A program made the translations under genes and the position numbers. Positions 9,666 through 19,200 of a DNA stretch of 64,000 bases are shown here, piece by piece. Origin of the DNA: Sinohyriopsis cumingii (taxonomy: Eukaryota > Mollusca > Bivalvia > Unionida > Unionidae). The first letter of the stretch is position 1. Each line of letters begins with the position of its first letter. The stretch lies in NCBI GenBank assembly GCA_028554795.2, contig CM068835.1, positions 28,646,311 to 28,710,310 of the forward strand. Reading direction: 5' to 3'. The notes below the pieces were generated by a model, which worked only from the letters and a program-made list of their open reading frames with translations, was not told the DNA's origin and ran no database searches.

Positions 9666-10130
9666 TTACTTTTTCTGTGGGCTTTTCTTTTTCTGAGGTT
9701 GTAACCTGGTCTTGATACCGTTGCTCTTTTTCTTCTTCGGGCTTCGTTTGGCTTTTTTGGGAGTGGCTTTTTTCTTGGGGAGACCTTTGGGGACATTATG
9801 ATCCCATCTTAAAAGTGAGCGAATGATGACACCTCCTAAAGTACCGCTGCCTCCAGGTTTCAAAATGATTTGCTTTCTAGTTTGAGTGTCGATGCGGGAA
9901 TCGGCCAGTTGGGTCAAGGCTACATTGTTTCTATCAAAAATACGTATGGTTGGATGATGAGTCTGAATGATACCTTGCAATAATTGACGTGCTGTCAGCG
10001 TAAACCATCGTAAGACTTCTTTGAGACTGGCTTCGCTGACACGAGCACGTATTTGTGGAATTTTTTTGCGACTGACGCCACACAAGGCACGAATTAATTT
10101 GACGGAAAGATGAGACTGAAGGGATGTCAT
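9666..10130 (-). CDS. Histone-fold-like protein with Lys-rich tail, 154 aa
   Basis: Uninterrupted frame starting 40 bases after a TATA box (10170-10175). Residues 8-18 could be helix 1, 19-30 a basic loop (GVSRKKIPQIRAR), 31-58 a long amphipathic helix (SEASLKEVLRWFTL then ARQLLQGIIQTH), 60-67 a short strand (PTIRIFDR) and 68-78 helix 3 (NNVALTQLADS). This is the order of a histone fold; the strand-helix join resembles TRIIPRHLQLA of H2A, and GGSGTLGGVIIRSLL (93-107) resembles the GGVTIAQGGVLP region. Residues 115-154 are Lys-rich with TPKK and SPKK motifs, as in H1 and some sperm histones. Lies directly after the ATPase gene. The fold is my reading by eye; a generic basic virion protein is the alternative. 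Confidence 0.5.
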   Translation of the reverse strand: MTSLQSHLSVKLIRALCGVSRKKIPQIRARVSEASLKEVLRWFTLTARQLLQGIIQTHHPTIRIFDRNNVALTQLADSRIDTQTRKQIILKPGGSGTLGGVIIRSLLRWDHNVPKGLPKKKATPKKAKRSPKKKKSNGIKTRLQPQKKKSPQKK

Positions 10131-10169
10131 GTTGACACTGTATGAGACAAAAGAAAAGTGTCTGAGGTT

Positions 10170-10175
10170 TTTATA
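10170..10175 (-). promoter_or_regulatory. TATA box for the histone-like gene
   Basis: CTATAAAAACC on the minus strand, about 40 bases before the ATG at 10130, at the distance expected for a core promoter with a very short leader. The same spacing is seen before the ATPase gene. Confidence 0.6.
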
Positions 10176-10249
10176 GATTTGGTGGGGTCAAGTCGAGGAC
10201 GGAGACGTGTACAGTGCTGAAACAAATAGGCACGAAATCACAAATAATC

Positions 10250-10879
10250 TGGGGTAGTGGGTTTCAAATCGATGAGTAAATAGGCATGTGGAGTTTGAGT
10301 GGCATCGTCTTCCGCCTTAGAGAGCCAAGGCGTTCTTAACTGTTTGACTAAGACTTGCACTTGCGATTTATCTCGAGAGCTTTTAAACAAGACCACGTAA
10401 TGACTATTGAGACTGATGGTACGATAGGCGTTACTTTGTTGAAACTAATTTTGGGTGATGTAAATGACACTGACATTACGATGATGCCCTTTGCGCGTAA
10501 ACCACAGTTTAATTTCTTCTTCGTCTTCTCCTAACATGTCGTCGAAAATGACTAGATGGGTTTGACAGGGGTCAGATACGATTCCGTCGTCTTCGTTTGC
10601 AATGCCTTCCACAAACACGATGGAATCACCTTGACTTTCTTGCAAGAGGCTGTACGCCGATTGCCACTCTATGTAACACCACACGGGTGGACGATCGATC
10701 AAATGTTTATATTCGATCAAACGTTTGACAAATTCGGTTTTGCCTGAACCACTAGGTCCAGCAATGAGCATGTTAAAGCGATGACGAAGATACAAAGCCT
10801 CCCAACTGGCACGATCTAAGTGTTCGTCGATGACTTTGAAAGTGGAGGAAGAGGGAGCAGAGACAGCAAAGGTAGCCAT
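10250..10879 (-). pseudogene. Polinton packaging ATPase (A32/FtsK-like)
   Basis: The open part (10445-10879, 144 residues) has FNMLIAGPSGSGKTEFVKRL (Walker A, about residue 41-48) and THLVIFDDMLGEDEEEIKLW (Walker B, about 108-116), then GHHRNVSVIYITQN, the sensor-like segment. Related coding text continues to about 10250 in another frame (VSIVITW..., AYLLIDLKP). The family pumps DNA into capsids. It starts 48 bases after a TATA box (10927-10933) and is followed by the histone-like gene on the same strand. Confidence 0.88.
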
Positions 10880-10926
10880 AGTGTCAGGAATGTCACTTGT
10901 GACACGAAGGCAAACAAGACAAGAGG

Positions 10927-10954
10927 TTTTATACTTTTTCAGGATACGTTTATT
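10927..10954 (-). promoter_or_regulatory. AATAAA of the 47-aa gene next to TATA box of the ATPase gene
   Basis: On the minus strand AATAAA (10949-10954) ends the small upstream gene, and 16 bases later TATAAAA (10927-10933) begins the ATPase promoter. This tight packing shows separate short transcription units, and shows that this gene uses ordinary polyadenylation rather than the stem-loops found at the element's ends. Confidence 0.6.
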
Positions 10955-11037
10955 GAGGTTTCAAAAATAAACACGAACAACTAAAATACACAAAAGCCAA
11001 ATAGCTATGTACAACGATAAAATGTACATGAAAACGA

Positions 11038-11181
11038 TCAAAGTGGAATAGAAACAAGTTTCTGTACAACAATTGTTTGGTCATAAGATGTCCTAGTGAC
11101 GGGGTGTAATGTTCTGACAGGTTTTACATGAGGTATTGTCACAGAAGTGTCCTTCAGAACTGGTCTTTCAGGTATGTTCAT
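11038..11181 (-). CDS. Small intact Polinton gene, 47 aa
   Basis: ATG at 11181, stop at 11038; 47 residues beginning MNIPERPVLKDTSVTIPHVK and ending VVQKLVSIPL. Basic, Pro/Thr/Val-rich, no hydrophobic segment. A TATA box lies at 11283-11288, no other ATG comes first after the likely start site, and an AATAAA follows at 10949-10954, so a complete small transcription unit is visible between the polymerase and ATPase genes. No family recognised; the whole unit could also be a decayed larger gene. Confidence 0.5.
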   Translation of the reverse strand: MNIPERPVLKDTSVTIPHVKPVRTLHPVTRTSYDQTIVVQKLVSIPL

Positions 11182-11282
11182 GACAGTCCTCTGAACTTCT
11201 TTTGTGCTTCTCTGAAAGAAATTATCTTGTTCGTTTGGTCTTGGTACTCACAATACACTATTGATTTTGGACATTGTCCCTT

Positions 11283-11288
11283 TTTATA
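11283..11288 (-). promoter_or_regulatory. TATA box for the 47-aa gene
   Basis: Minus strand CATATAAAAAGGG, about 100 bases before the ATG at 11181. It lies just past the end of the DNA polymerase gene. Confidence 0.5.
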
Positions 11289-11354
11289 TGCTGACCAATA
11301 TCGACGTGACCGTACGGCAAAGTGAAGTGATTTGGAAGAAGCACTCACTTCCTA

Positions 11355-14300
11355 TTACACGATTTGATAGACTTTTGCCAAGGGATTACTGACGATTTGA
11401 TGAGTGGGTAAACGTACAATAATGTTCGGTTGGTGAGTGGTCACTTTAAAGTTTTCATCCTCTCCAGATTGCAAGGCTTCTTTCAATACCCCAAAGTTGA
11501 CCACTCGACTGGTACGATAATTCAGAGTCAGTCCTTTCACTTTACACTCGGTGGGCACTTCTCCTTTTCTGTCCCGGTATTCGTAGCCGTAACCTTTAAG
11601 TCCGCCACTAGTAAAACTTAAAATCTTCTCGTCGGTTTGCTCATCTGTCCAGGCCCATAAACGGTCTCCTTCGATGTCAGGGTGACGTTGACCTGGGCGA
11701 TCGATGTAGATACAACTGTCCATGTTAAAGTACAGGACACTATCCCCTAACAGTTCTAAAGCTCCGTACAATTTTAAGCGAGCATGGGCTGTCACATAAT
11801 CCGTAATGATGACATTTCCAAATTCGTCGGCTTGTACAAAGTCCAGTGCTTCTTCTTAATTGACTAAGATCTAATCATCACGTGTTTAATGAATCATCTG
11901 GAAGTAGCGGGAAGGTTCTGTCAAATATTCTATCTTGGGTAAACACGATCGTTGTGCCATTTTGCCCCACAAACAATTTAACATCACGTTGGCAAATGAT
12001 CGCCTGCCTTTAGTTTTTCTCGATGTGGTCCAAAGGGACGCCTTCTTGTTCCCAGTATTTCACTTTGAATGTATTTTCATCTTCGGAATTGTGACACCAG
12101 GAAGGATAGCCACTGGCTTTTTGTTTCAGTTTCAAAAAGGCATCCATGTAGTCTGCGAAAATGCCTTCTGAGTCGGTTCACTCATGTGATATTGTTGTGT
12201 ATTGGGAAAGTGGTAGATTTCGTACACTTCTAACAGTTGTTATCCCAAGTCCGGAGCCTTGAACAATTCCACGCTGACCCACGTTACCGTCAAAGCGCGT
12301 TCTTCCTGGGTGTGATGGCAAGGCTGGTCTTAATTGCACGTTTCAGCACAAGTACGGCGCAAGGGAAACATCAGTTTGTCTTGGCAATGGAAGGTAACAA
12401 GGGATGGTACAAGTTGGTGGGAGGCAAGACTTTGCACTTGATCAACCCTTCGTATTGTCGAATGTTGTCCAGGCCGATGTGTTCAGTCAGCAAATGCAAT
12501 GCGGATGCCCTGCAGGAAAGCGACAATGTTTTCACACGTAAGGAAACAGCGAGCACACGTCCAAGTATTTGATTTCTTCTCCTTTCTCTTCGTCAGCGTG
12601 GTACAGAAAATAGGTGGCATTTGTCCGTCCTCCGTACAAACTGTCCCTCGGGTTCAGGGGTTCCATCAACTTGTAACTTTCCACGATGCGTTTAAACATG
12701 GGGTCGGTTTTCAAATGTTGATCGTACTCGTGTTCCCACATTTCCACCACTTGGTATCCTTGCTGTTCTAACTTCAAACGCCTCTGACATGTGACCTGGT
12801 ACAAGTCTTCCATGGTTCGTTGTAAAAACTGATTTTTAGTGCCACGTTCAGGGTAGCAGACGGGACATCCGTGAAATAAGCAACCGTTAAACTCGTACAC
12901 GATCGTGGGGTTTTCTAAGTCCCAGCCATCCACCGAATACGTTCCAATGGTCTTTTCGCCCCTTCCTTTGCGGGCATGCTGAATCCATTTGTCTTCCTTG
13001 TCGCATAAGTAATGTAACCAGCGTAGGGCTTTGACCGAGTATTGACGTTTGACAAAGTTGGTCGTTTAAGGACTGATGACAGCCAGGGTGAATCGTTGTC
13101 GGTACACTAAGGAACACGCTTTGGCAATGGTACAGGCTTCTTTCCAAGGATCGGCCCCTCTGTGTTTCGTGAACAGTTCTCGAAATTTTGCACAGCAACG
13201 CCGTAAAATGTCCACGTCGGAACGACAATATTTTAACATTTCTTCCTGAAAGTCGAAAGGGTCCAAGGCGTGAGTCTTTTACCAAACGTAGAAAGCTTCT
13301 CGTTGTTCGGTACGCATGCTGTCGGGTTCGTAATCGTCAGCCTCATGCAAATGGGGTAGAACGGCATGTTGATTGGCTTCCGTATGGACAAAGTGTGGAA
13401 AGTAGCTTTTGGCCATTACTGTCATTCCAAACCTTTTAGGCAAACAAATTCCAAACCTTTCGATTCAAAGGCATTTTTTCTTGTGTGACATGGCACAATT
13501 GGTACGTATGCCTTGTACACACGTAGGGCACAATCTCAGGAGTTGACAAGCACATTTCTGCTGTGAACCTTGTGTCTTTAGATGTTGGTGGTAACAACCA
13601 GGGCTGACAAAAGGGCGCTGACAAGCTGGAGAATGCATTCGTTCTTGTCCTTGGTCCAGACAGGGATGAGACGCCAAACATCCTGAGCATTTCGATCCAC
13701 AATGTTTGTGTCGCTCTCGATTTTTATAGCCATAGTCACATTTCTCACAGTAATATATGTATCCCAGGAATCCGGTGATAATGGTAATGGCATTGAAATG
13801 TTCATTGTGATGATAGACGTGAATGTATTTTCCATCTTTAAAATCTTGGCCTCGAAACAACAGAGGTCCGCGCACTTGTTGAGGGTGCACTTTCAAGATG
13901 TAACGTGGAGCTAGGACATCTTGCAATTTTTGCATTTCTGGAATGCCACAGGGTGTGTCTTTGGACAGGCCGGCTTGTTGTAACAGGAGTTCTGCTTCAT
14001 ATCGTTGTTTGGCTCAGTCCGATTGTCGAATGTTCTCCCAGACTCTTTTTCCATTGTACCGTGTCGTTCTTGTTGTCATAGGTTCGTCCCACCACGATAG
14101 CCCTGGCTAAACACATCTGGCCTAAAGTGTTGTTAATTCGGACGAAGCTCCTTTTGGTGTTGCGAAGGTCGTCCACCAATAAGACTTTTTTGCGTCCAGT
14201 CCCTTGAGGAGGAGAGACGTGGGTCATGGACAGTGTGGCTTTACCGTCGGTGATGTGAAACTGGTCATTGGATTGTTGTATCTGTTGAATCTTGTCCATG

Positions 14301-14766
14301 ACTTTGGAAGGTGTCAGTTCTGCGGGACTGCTAAACTCAATCCAAACAGGGGATTTCAAGCTGTCGTGAGGTAAAGTCTCAAGCGATCGTCTTCTTTGGC
14401 TTCACATTGTCGCTTTAGTGTGATTAACAAAGAATCTCTTATCTCGGTGATGAAACCTTCTGTTTTCTTCAACGGTACGTCGGACTTGAAATCTTTAAAA
14501 TTCACCCTGTAAGTGCAAGCCGTGGTTTTAAATTTTCTAGAGGAGCGTTTTTCCGTCTCTCGAATGTGATATTACTTTTCAGGGTTTTCTGGTGAACTTT
14601 TGCTAGGTGTATACTCTCTGGGTCTGGATTCTGGTTCACTCGAGTCATCTTCAAAATCACTGGCATGAATTTGTGCCAAGACTTCAGGTATTGTACGAGG
14701 CGATAGATCACGTTTATGCCATTTACTTTCTTCTCCTTTCTTCGCGAATGGATGTGATCGTTTCAT
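11355..14766 (-). pseudogene. Polinton protein-primed DNA polymerase B, broken
   Basis: Several minus-strand pieces of one gene: a Ser/Arg/Lys-rich start at 14766; KKVLLVDDLRNTKRSFVRIN (about 14120-14190); a Cys-rich part with paired CxxC motifs (13465-13935); GWDLENPTIVYEFNGCLFHG and, near 12540, YLDVCSLFPYV (polymerase motif A, normally DxxSLYP); and near 11700 LYFNMDSCIYID (motif C, normally YxDTDS), followed by SGGLKGYGYEY and the C-terminus. The family copies the element with a protein primer. Length and gene position are normal for a Polinton; the reading is interrupted in many places. Confidence 0.92.
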
Positions 14767-14814
14767 CTTGACTGCAAAATGTCAAATGACTACTTGTTAT
14801 ACGCCATGGGTCAC

Positions 14815-14845
14815 TTTATATCCATGACAGCCCAGCGTATATAAA
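14815..14845. promoter_or_regulatory. Divergent TATA boxes between polymerase and zinc-knuckle genes
   Basis: TATAAA on the minus strand (14815-14820) lies 49 bases before the polymerase ATG at 14766. TATATAAA on the plus strand (14838-14845) lies 56 bases before the ATG at 14901. The two boxes are 17 bases apart, a compact two-way promoter. Confidence 0.65.
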
Positions 14846-14900
14846 GGGTGTGTGTCTTACCCTTCCACTATTAATTTTCACTGTCAAACGGAGTAGAACG

Positions 14901-15179
14901 ATGGAAGAGCCTACCCAGATCGAACGTTTGATCAGAGCTTTGCGAGGGATCATTAGAAAATTTTCTTCAGACAATCCAACGGACTACTCACCCTGTTTTC
15001 GAGATAAAAGTCAAGATACTTGCTATATCTGTAAGAAGAATGGACATTGGTCTTCAGAGTGTTCCAACCGTCAAAAAAGCAAAACAGGGGCTAGAAGAGG
15101 CAAAAGTCAAGATACATGTTATCATTGTCAAGAAAAAAGATATTGGTCTTCAGACTGCCCAAAGAAACAACTGAAGTAA
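14901..15179 (+). CDS. Small protein with two zinc-knuckle-like motifs, 92 aa
   Basis: The start at 14901 is chosen because the upstream in-frame ATG (14850) lies too close to the TATA box at 14838. Residues 1-35 are helical and charged; then come two spaced Cys-rich motifs, CYICKKNGHWSSEC and CYHCQEKRYWSSDC, each inside a repeated KSQDTCY segment, so the protein arose by internal duplication. Zinc knuckles bind single-stranded nucleic acid, as in retroviral nucleocapsids. It is transcribed divergently from the polymerase gene. A decayed counterpart lies in copy 2 at about 28480-28880 in the same relation to its polymerase gene. Confidence 0.6.
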   Translation: MEEPTQIERLIRALRGIIRKFSSDNPTDYSPCFRDKSQDTCYICKKNGHWSSECSNRQKSKTGARRGKSQDTCYHCQEKRYWSSDCPKKQLK

Positions 15180-15581
15180 GAAGAAGAAGGAGAAGATAGG
15201 AGTTATGGACAGGAAGAAGAAGAGGTACCCTCCTCCAAGGAAGAACCCAGACACGTGCAGAAAGAGAAACAGAAAAAGAAAAGAAGAAATGGAGAAAGTG
15301 AGGAAGAAGTGCAGAATAAAACTGTGACAGTGTTGAAATTTAAATAGATAGATAGAGAGAGAGAGAGAGTGAAGACAGACACAGAACATTTTAAAGTGTT
15401 ATGTTGTGTTGTGAGTTGGATTGTAAAAAACTGGATCAGAATAGACCAGGCATTAAATGTAAGTGTCTCTTAGGTTTGGTTTTTAGAATAATAACCTACA
15501 CTCATGCACTCATTCACACATGCCATAGAGGTACAAAAGAGAGCTTTTTTTTAGTTTTAATTGATGTTGGCAATTGAAATA

Positions 15582-15944
15582 CTATCTCTTTTCGAGAGAA
15601 ATGGGTGGCCTTGAAAAGGGCCTTTGGGTATTTGTCTCTTCTGCTCTCTGTTGTTGAAGAAGAAAAGCTTGTTCTGCTTCCTTTTGCTGCTGCATACATT
15701 CCTCCAATTCTTCTTTCTGTCTCTCTTTGAAATGATCAGTGAATGGTAAAGAAGGAGAAGGTACTGGCAAAGGTACTGGTACCGGAACAAATTCTTGCGT
15801 GGTAAGAAAATTCACAAAATCCCAGTTAAAAGTAGCCTCTTGTGGAAGTAGGTCGGTGTTCACTTGGGTAGTCGCTGCTATGTCATTGATTTTGGTCTCC
15901 ACGACCGGTGCACCCCCATTCATTGTCTTCTGAGTTTCCTTCAT
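15582..15944 (-). CDS. Pro/Val/Gln-rich Polinton end-region protein
   Basis: The Met at 15944 (not 16016) is the likely start, because a TATA box (15995-16000) lies inside the longer frame. The protein has a hydrophobic-Pro repeat (FVPVPVPLPVPSPSLP), then a Glu/Gln-rich coiled coil (KERQKEELEECMQQQKEAEQ). Copy 2 has the same gene at about 27690-27860 (plus strand). The frame as written runs through the histone-type stem-loop at 15607-15622, so the original stop codon may have been slightly earlier. Function unknown. Confidence 0.5.
   Translation of the reverse strand: MKETQKTMNGGAPVVETKINDIAATTQVNTDLLPQEATFNWDFVNFLTTQEFVPVPVPLPVPSPSLPFTDHFKERQKEELEECMQQQKEAEQAFLLQQQRAEETNTQRPFSRPPISLEKR
15607..15622 (-). 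promoter_or_regulatory. Histone-type 3' stem-loop (copy 1, third)
   Basis: Reads GGCCCTTTTCAAGGCC on the minus strand: six-position stem with one mismatched pair, TTTC loop, then ACCCATTTCTCTC and GAAAAGAGATAG. The ACCCA following the stem is the usual cleavage context of histone mRNAs. It is the counterpart of 28239-28254 in copy 2. Confidence 0.7.
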
Positions 15945-15994
15945 GATTGAAAACGGTGTCGCATTGACTGACTGCACACAAACGCTAGCGCCTC

Positions 15995-16119
15995 TATATA
16001 GGGGATGTGATGTCACAGACTGCTCTCTTCGGATTGGACGTGTGGTGACTGAATTTTGTCACGCGTGTTTGAATTGGTCAACCAACTCAATCCGTTTCGA
16101 TCCTCCCTTCCTCTATAAG
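15995..16119. promoter_or_regulatory. Divergent TATA boxes between the two right-end genes
   Basis: TATATA on the minus strand (15995-16000) serves the gene starting at 15944. TATAAG on the plus strand (16114-16119) lies about 45 bases before the ATG at 16164. Between them is a TGACATCA-like site (TGATGTCA at 16009-16016), which resembles an ATF/CREB-type element. Confidence 0.5.
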
Positions 16120-16163
16120 TAACTGCAGTTCGCTGCATTTCTTCACCTGTTGTTGTCACCAAC

Positions 16164-16397
16164 ATGAGGACCGACGTAGAATCCACTATTCTCGTATCGT
16201 TAATGCTGTTCCGTAAGGACTTACCCATGTATGTCAGATCATCGTGGGTCATCGTCAGGAGGACGGATACAAGCGTTTGGAAAAGAAGAATTTATATAGA
16301 GAGACAAGGCTGTTTAAAGAGAGTTATGATCTATGGACCAGAAGTCAGAAAAAGTTTGAGGAAAAGAAGAATACCAATGATATGTCCTCTATGTTAA
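16164..16397 (+). CDS. Small basic protein at right end of copy 1, 77 aa
   Basis: Open frame of 77 residues; the second half is strongly basic (WKRRIYIERQGCLKRVMIYG, then VRKSLRKRR). The same text occurs in copy 2 on the opposite strand at about 27210-27350 (WKRMINVERQGCLKKVLMYG), which shows real conservation at the protein level. The stop codon is 26 bases before a histone-type stem-loop that lies in the terminal repeat. Length and Arg/Lys content would fit a DNA-binding protein, but I recognise no family. Confidence 0.55.
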   Translation: MRTDVESTILVSLMLFRKDLPMYVRSSWVIVRRTDTSVWKRRIYIERQGCLKRVMIYGPEVRKSLRKRRIPMICPLC

Positions 16398-16417
16398 CGG
16401 AAGGATGTTAACATAAA

Positions 16418-16757
16418 GCCAAAGGCCCTTTTCAGGACCCCTCATAGGTCTCAAAAAGAAATGACTTTCTTGCCTCTCAATGTTTTTTTCTCTTTTTGTA
16501 TCAGTGTTTGTCTCTTGTCTGTGTTATCTCCATCTCCCATGTTCATTTTCCCCTGACGCTATACGGGCCCACGATATATTCCCATGTTCATTTTCCCTTG
16601 ACGCTATGCAGTCCCATCCATGTTCATTTGCCCTTGACGCTTTACAGTCCCATCCATGTTAAAATTTCCCATGTTAAATTCCCATTGACGCTATAGTGGA
16701 TATACCCTTTTATAACATTAAAGTCCCCTTGACCCTACGGTGGCTCCATACACTACT
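16418..16757 (-). repeat. Right inverted terminal repeat of Polinton copy 1
   Basis: Inverse copy of 1788-2097. It has four subterminal units with the AGCGTCAAGGGAAAATGAAC core where the left end has three, which accounts for most of its extra length. Confidence 0.93.
16424..16439 (+). promoter_or_regulatory. Histone-type 3' stem-loop (copy 1, right end gene)
   Basis: Reads GGCCCTTTTCAGGACC on the plus strand: stem with one mismatched pair around TTTC, then CCTCATAGGTCTC and AAAAAGAAATGAC. It is the terminal-repeat partner of 2076-2091, so both ends of the element point the signal outward, each behind a different small gene. Confidence 0.7.
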
Positions 16758-16925
16758 TACATGCCCATACTGGGGAGTATGATACAATCCTCGTTGGATT
16801 CATGATACGCTGAGATCCTTGCATCATAATTTGTAAAGAATAAATATTTTGACAACATATTTACATGTAACTATTAAAGACACAGCAATTAAACAAACTC
16901 AACGTTGCAATGTATTTAATTGCAG

Positions 16926-16927
<2 letters not shown>

Positions 16928-16976
<49 letters not shown>
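16928..16976. repeat. (GA)n microsatellite
   Basis: About 49 bases of uninterrupted GA. The neighbouring sequence from 16765 to 17430 shows no gene. Confidence 0.95.
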
Positions 16977-16979
<3 letters not shown>

Positions 16980-17440
16980 GTGGAATCAATGCAGTTAAAA
17001 TAACTTGATGTGTTTATGCTACATACATGGTCTTTCTCCATACATGTTTTATCTATTGTATTAAGGAATAAGCTTGCTTGTAAAATCCATATCATGATCT
17101 TGGACCGTATTATGTTCAATTTGTAGAGAGTTGTTAAAAAAAGAAGACCCCTTTTATAAACGGTATGATAAAGCGAGAAATGTTGTGTTAATTTTCAATA
17201 GGCAGCGACAAAGTTCGAAAACATGCAATTAAACTGTAAGCTTTTCCTCCAAGTGATTGTGTCGTAAGATTGTGTCATAAGATTGTATCATGTTGTCCTG
17301 TTCATTTATGTGGTAATACTATGAGACCTACTTGTGAAATACAAGAATAGATTAGCATGTAGAATGTATTTTTTAAGCTGTAGGGTATGCATAATACTTT
17401 CAGTCAGGTTTATTTCCTGGACATTGTTTAATGCAGATTT

Positions 17441-17633
17441 GTCATCCTCCTTGCTTATAATTATGTCATCCTCCTTGCTTACAATTATGTCGTCTTCCTT
17501 GCTAGTAATTATGTTATCCTCTTTGCTTATAACTATGTCATTCTCCTTGTTTATAATTATGTTATCCTCCCTGGTTATAATTATGCCATCATACATGCTT
17601 ACAATTATATCATCCTCCCTGCTAATAATTGTG
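17441..17633. repeat. Minisatellite, 24-bp unit, eight copies
   Basis: Units related to GTCATCCTCCTTGCTTATAA plus TTAT. Because 24 is a multiple of three, the array is open on both strands (it reads ISKEDDII on the minus strand), but it has no sign of being a gene. Confidence 0.85.
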
Positions 17634-17689
17634 TCAGAAATACATATGGTCAGAAGAGGAATGGTCAGAAATACTTCACATTTAGAATA

Positions 17690-18165
17690 GTATCATGCAC
17701 TTCATATTTACAATAGTAGCGTGTACTTCACATTTACAATAGTAGCATGTACTTCGCATTTACAATATTAGCGCGTGCTTCACATTTACACTAGTAGCTT
17801 GTGCTACACATTTACACTAGTAGCTTGTAATTCACATTTACAATAGTAGCTTGTACTTTACATTTACACTAGTAGCTTGTACTTCACATTACACTAGTAG
17901 CTTGTACTACACATTTACACTAGTAGCTTGTACTTCACATTTACACTAGTAGTTTGTACTACACATTTACAATAGTAGCTTGTACTACACATTTACAATA
18001 GTAGGTTGTACTTCACATTTACAATAGGAGCTTGTACTTCACATATACAACAGTAGCTTCTGCTTCACATTTACAATAGTAGGTTGTACTTCACATTTAC
18101 GATAGAAGGTTGTACTTCACATTTACAATAGTAGGTTGTACTTCACATTTACAATAGTAGCTTGA
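17690..18165. repeat. Minisatellite, about 26-bp unit, about 18 copies
   Basis: Units related to AGTAGCTTGTACTTCACATT plus TACAAT. From 18170 to 19000 I see no gene; the last part is the 3' flank of the PLAC8 gene. Confidence 0.9.
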
Positions 18166-19001
18166 ACATGAATCTTCTGTCTTTGGAATTCATTAAAGAC
18201 ATCAGTCAGATGGCGTTCTGCTAAACAATTATTAAAGTAGGTCACAGTTATCTAATGTTACTATACTAAACATCTTTCGAAAGTTGGCATCTAACTAATT
18301 ATCATATGATGCACTAAATGACTTTCACATATGCATGCTGCTTCATTTAGTGAGTGTATATAGAACTTTAAAGACAAATAAAAGCACTAAAGAGAATGTA
18401 ATACTGCCTTTTCAAGCCCCATATAAAGACACGATTTCAGGTCCTATTGTGAACACTAAGAATGCAGTCGTCATTTAGGGCAAAACTGTTTTACTAAGGA
18501 CACAATTTATAAACGGTTTTGTAGCATGTACTGAAGGAACGGTAAATACATTAATCTTGAAATTAGATAAGCTTGGAAATCCTGTTGTTGCAGACGAATA
18601 AGAATGGGTACTGTAATAAAATCCAAAAAGTGAAAGAATCAATACCAAATCAATTAGAAAGACATATTATAAAATCACCAAATTTAGTATGAATATATAT
18701 TAGGCATACTACTTGTATTACAACCTTCAAATAAGAATAATAATTACACCCATTTAGATAACACGTCTTATTTCTTCACATAATGAATATCGAGTTGTCT
18801 AACACTCATAGAAAGCTAATTTCCGGCCTAACGAATCGATGGCGGAGTTAATGTATATTTAACATTATTGTTTCACTCTGTTACATACACAATATTTTAG
18901 CAAGAGAAGCAATAAGTTGTAATATATTGTCTTCTTTTTTGAAGATCGATACAGTTGATCATCTTTTGCAATATAAATTAACAGAAAAACAAAAATCAAA
19001 G

Positions 19002-19007
19002 TTTATT
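19002..19007 (-). terminator. Polyadenylation signal of the PLAC8-family gene
   Basis: AATAAA on the minus strand, about 100 bases past the stop codon at 19108, giving a short 3'UTR in the last exon. It is the first such signal after the stop codon. Confidence 0.65.
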
Positions 19008-19107
19008 TTCTAACAGTAGATAATTGCCGCATAATGCCGTCGCATTTTGGAGCACTGTAAGAAACACCCACTGCATTCAGATTGGGTTAGAAAGATTCTT
19101 TTGTCGG

Positions 19108-19200
19108 TTAGAGTCCCATTGCTGTAAGCTCTCGGTCCATCTGGCAAGCTGCACAATACCTGCAGCAACACACAGCACACCAGTCTTTGCAGATGGAGCC
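19108..19200 (-). CDS. PLAC8-family gene, coding exon 3
   Basis: 93 bases including the stop codon; acceptor TTTGTTGCAG at 19210-19201. Encodes the second Cys cluster and CQMDREL, the family's C-terminal signature. Confidence 0.92.
   Translation of the reverse strand, partial: GSICKDWCAVCCCRYCAACQMDRELTAMGL

Larger units (their letters stand above)
1788..16757 (-). mobile_element. Polinton (Maverick), copy 1, full length but broken
   Basis: About 15 kb bounded by inverted terminal repeats that begin AGTAGTGTATGG, as expected for Polintons, which start with AG. Inside are the family hallmarks: family-B DNA polymerase, retroviral-type integrase with a chromodomain, A32/FtsK-like packaging ATPase, double-jelly-roll major capsid, minor capsid and several small basic proteins. 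Most genes read on the minus strand. Many large genes are interrupted (I judge more than a dozen breaks), so it is a fossil, yet some small genes still look whole. The two ends are roughly 88-90% alike apart from one extra internal repeat, suggesting moderate age. I find no clean 6-bp target duplication; the terminal similarity runs a few bases further out (1781 and 16764), so the exact ends are uncertain. Confidence 0.95.

Noticed and set aside
17306-17690. Open frames of 96 and 118 residues on opposite strands
   Set aside because: Produced by a 24-bp minisatellite that stays open in several frames; no splice sites or family resemblance.
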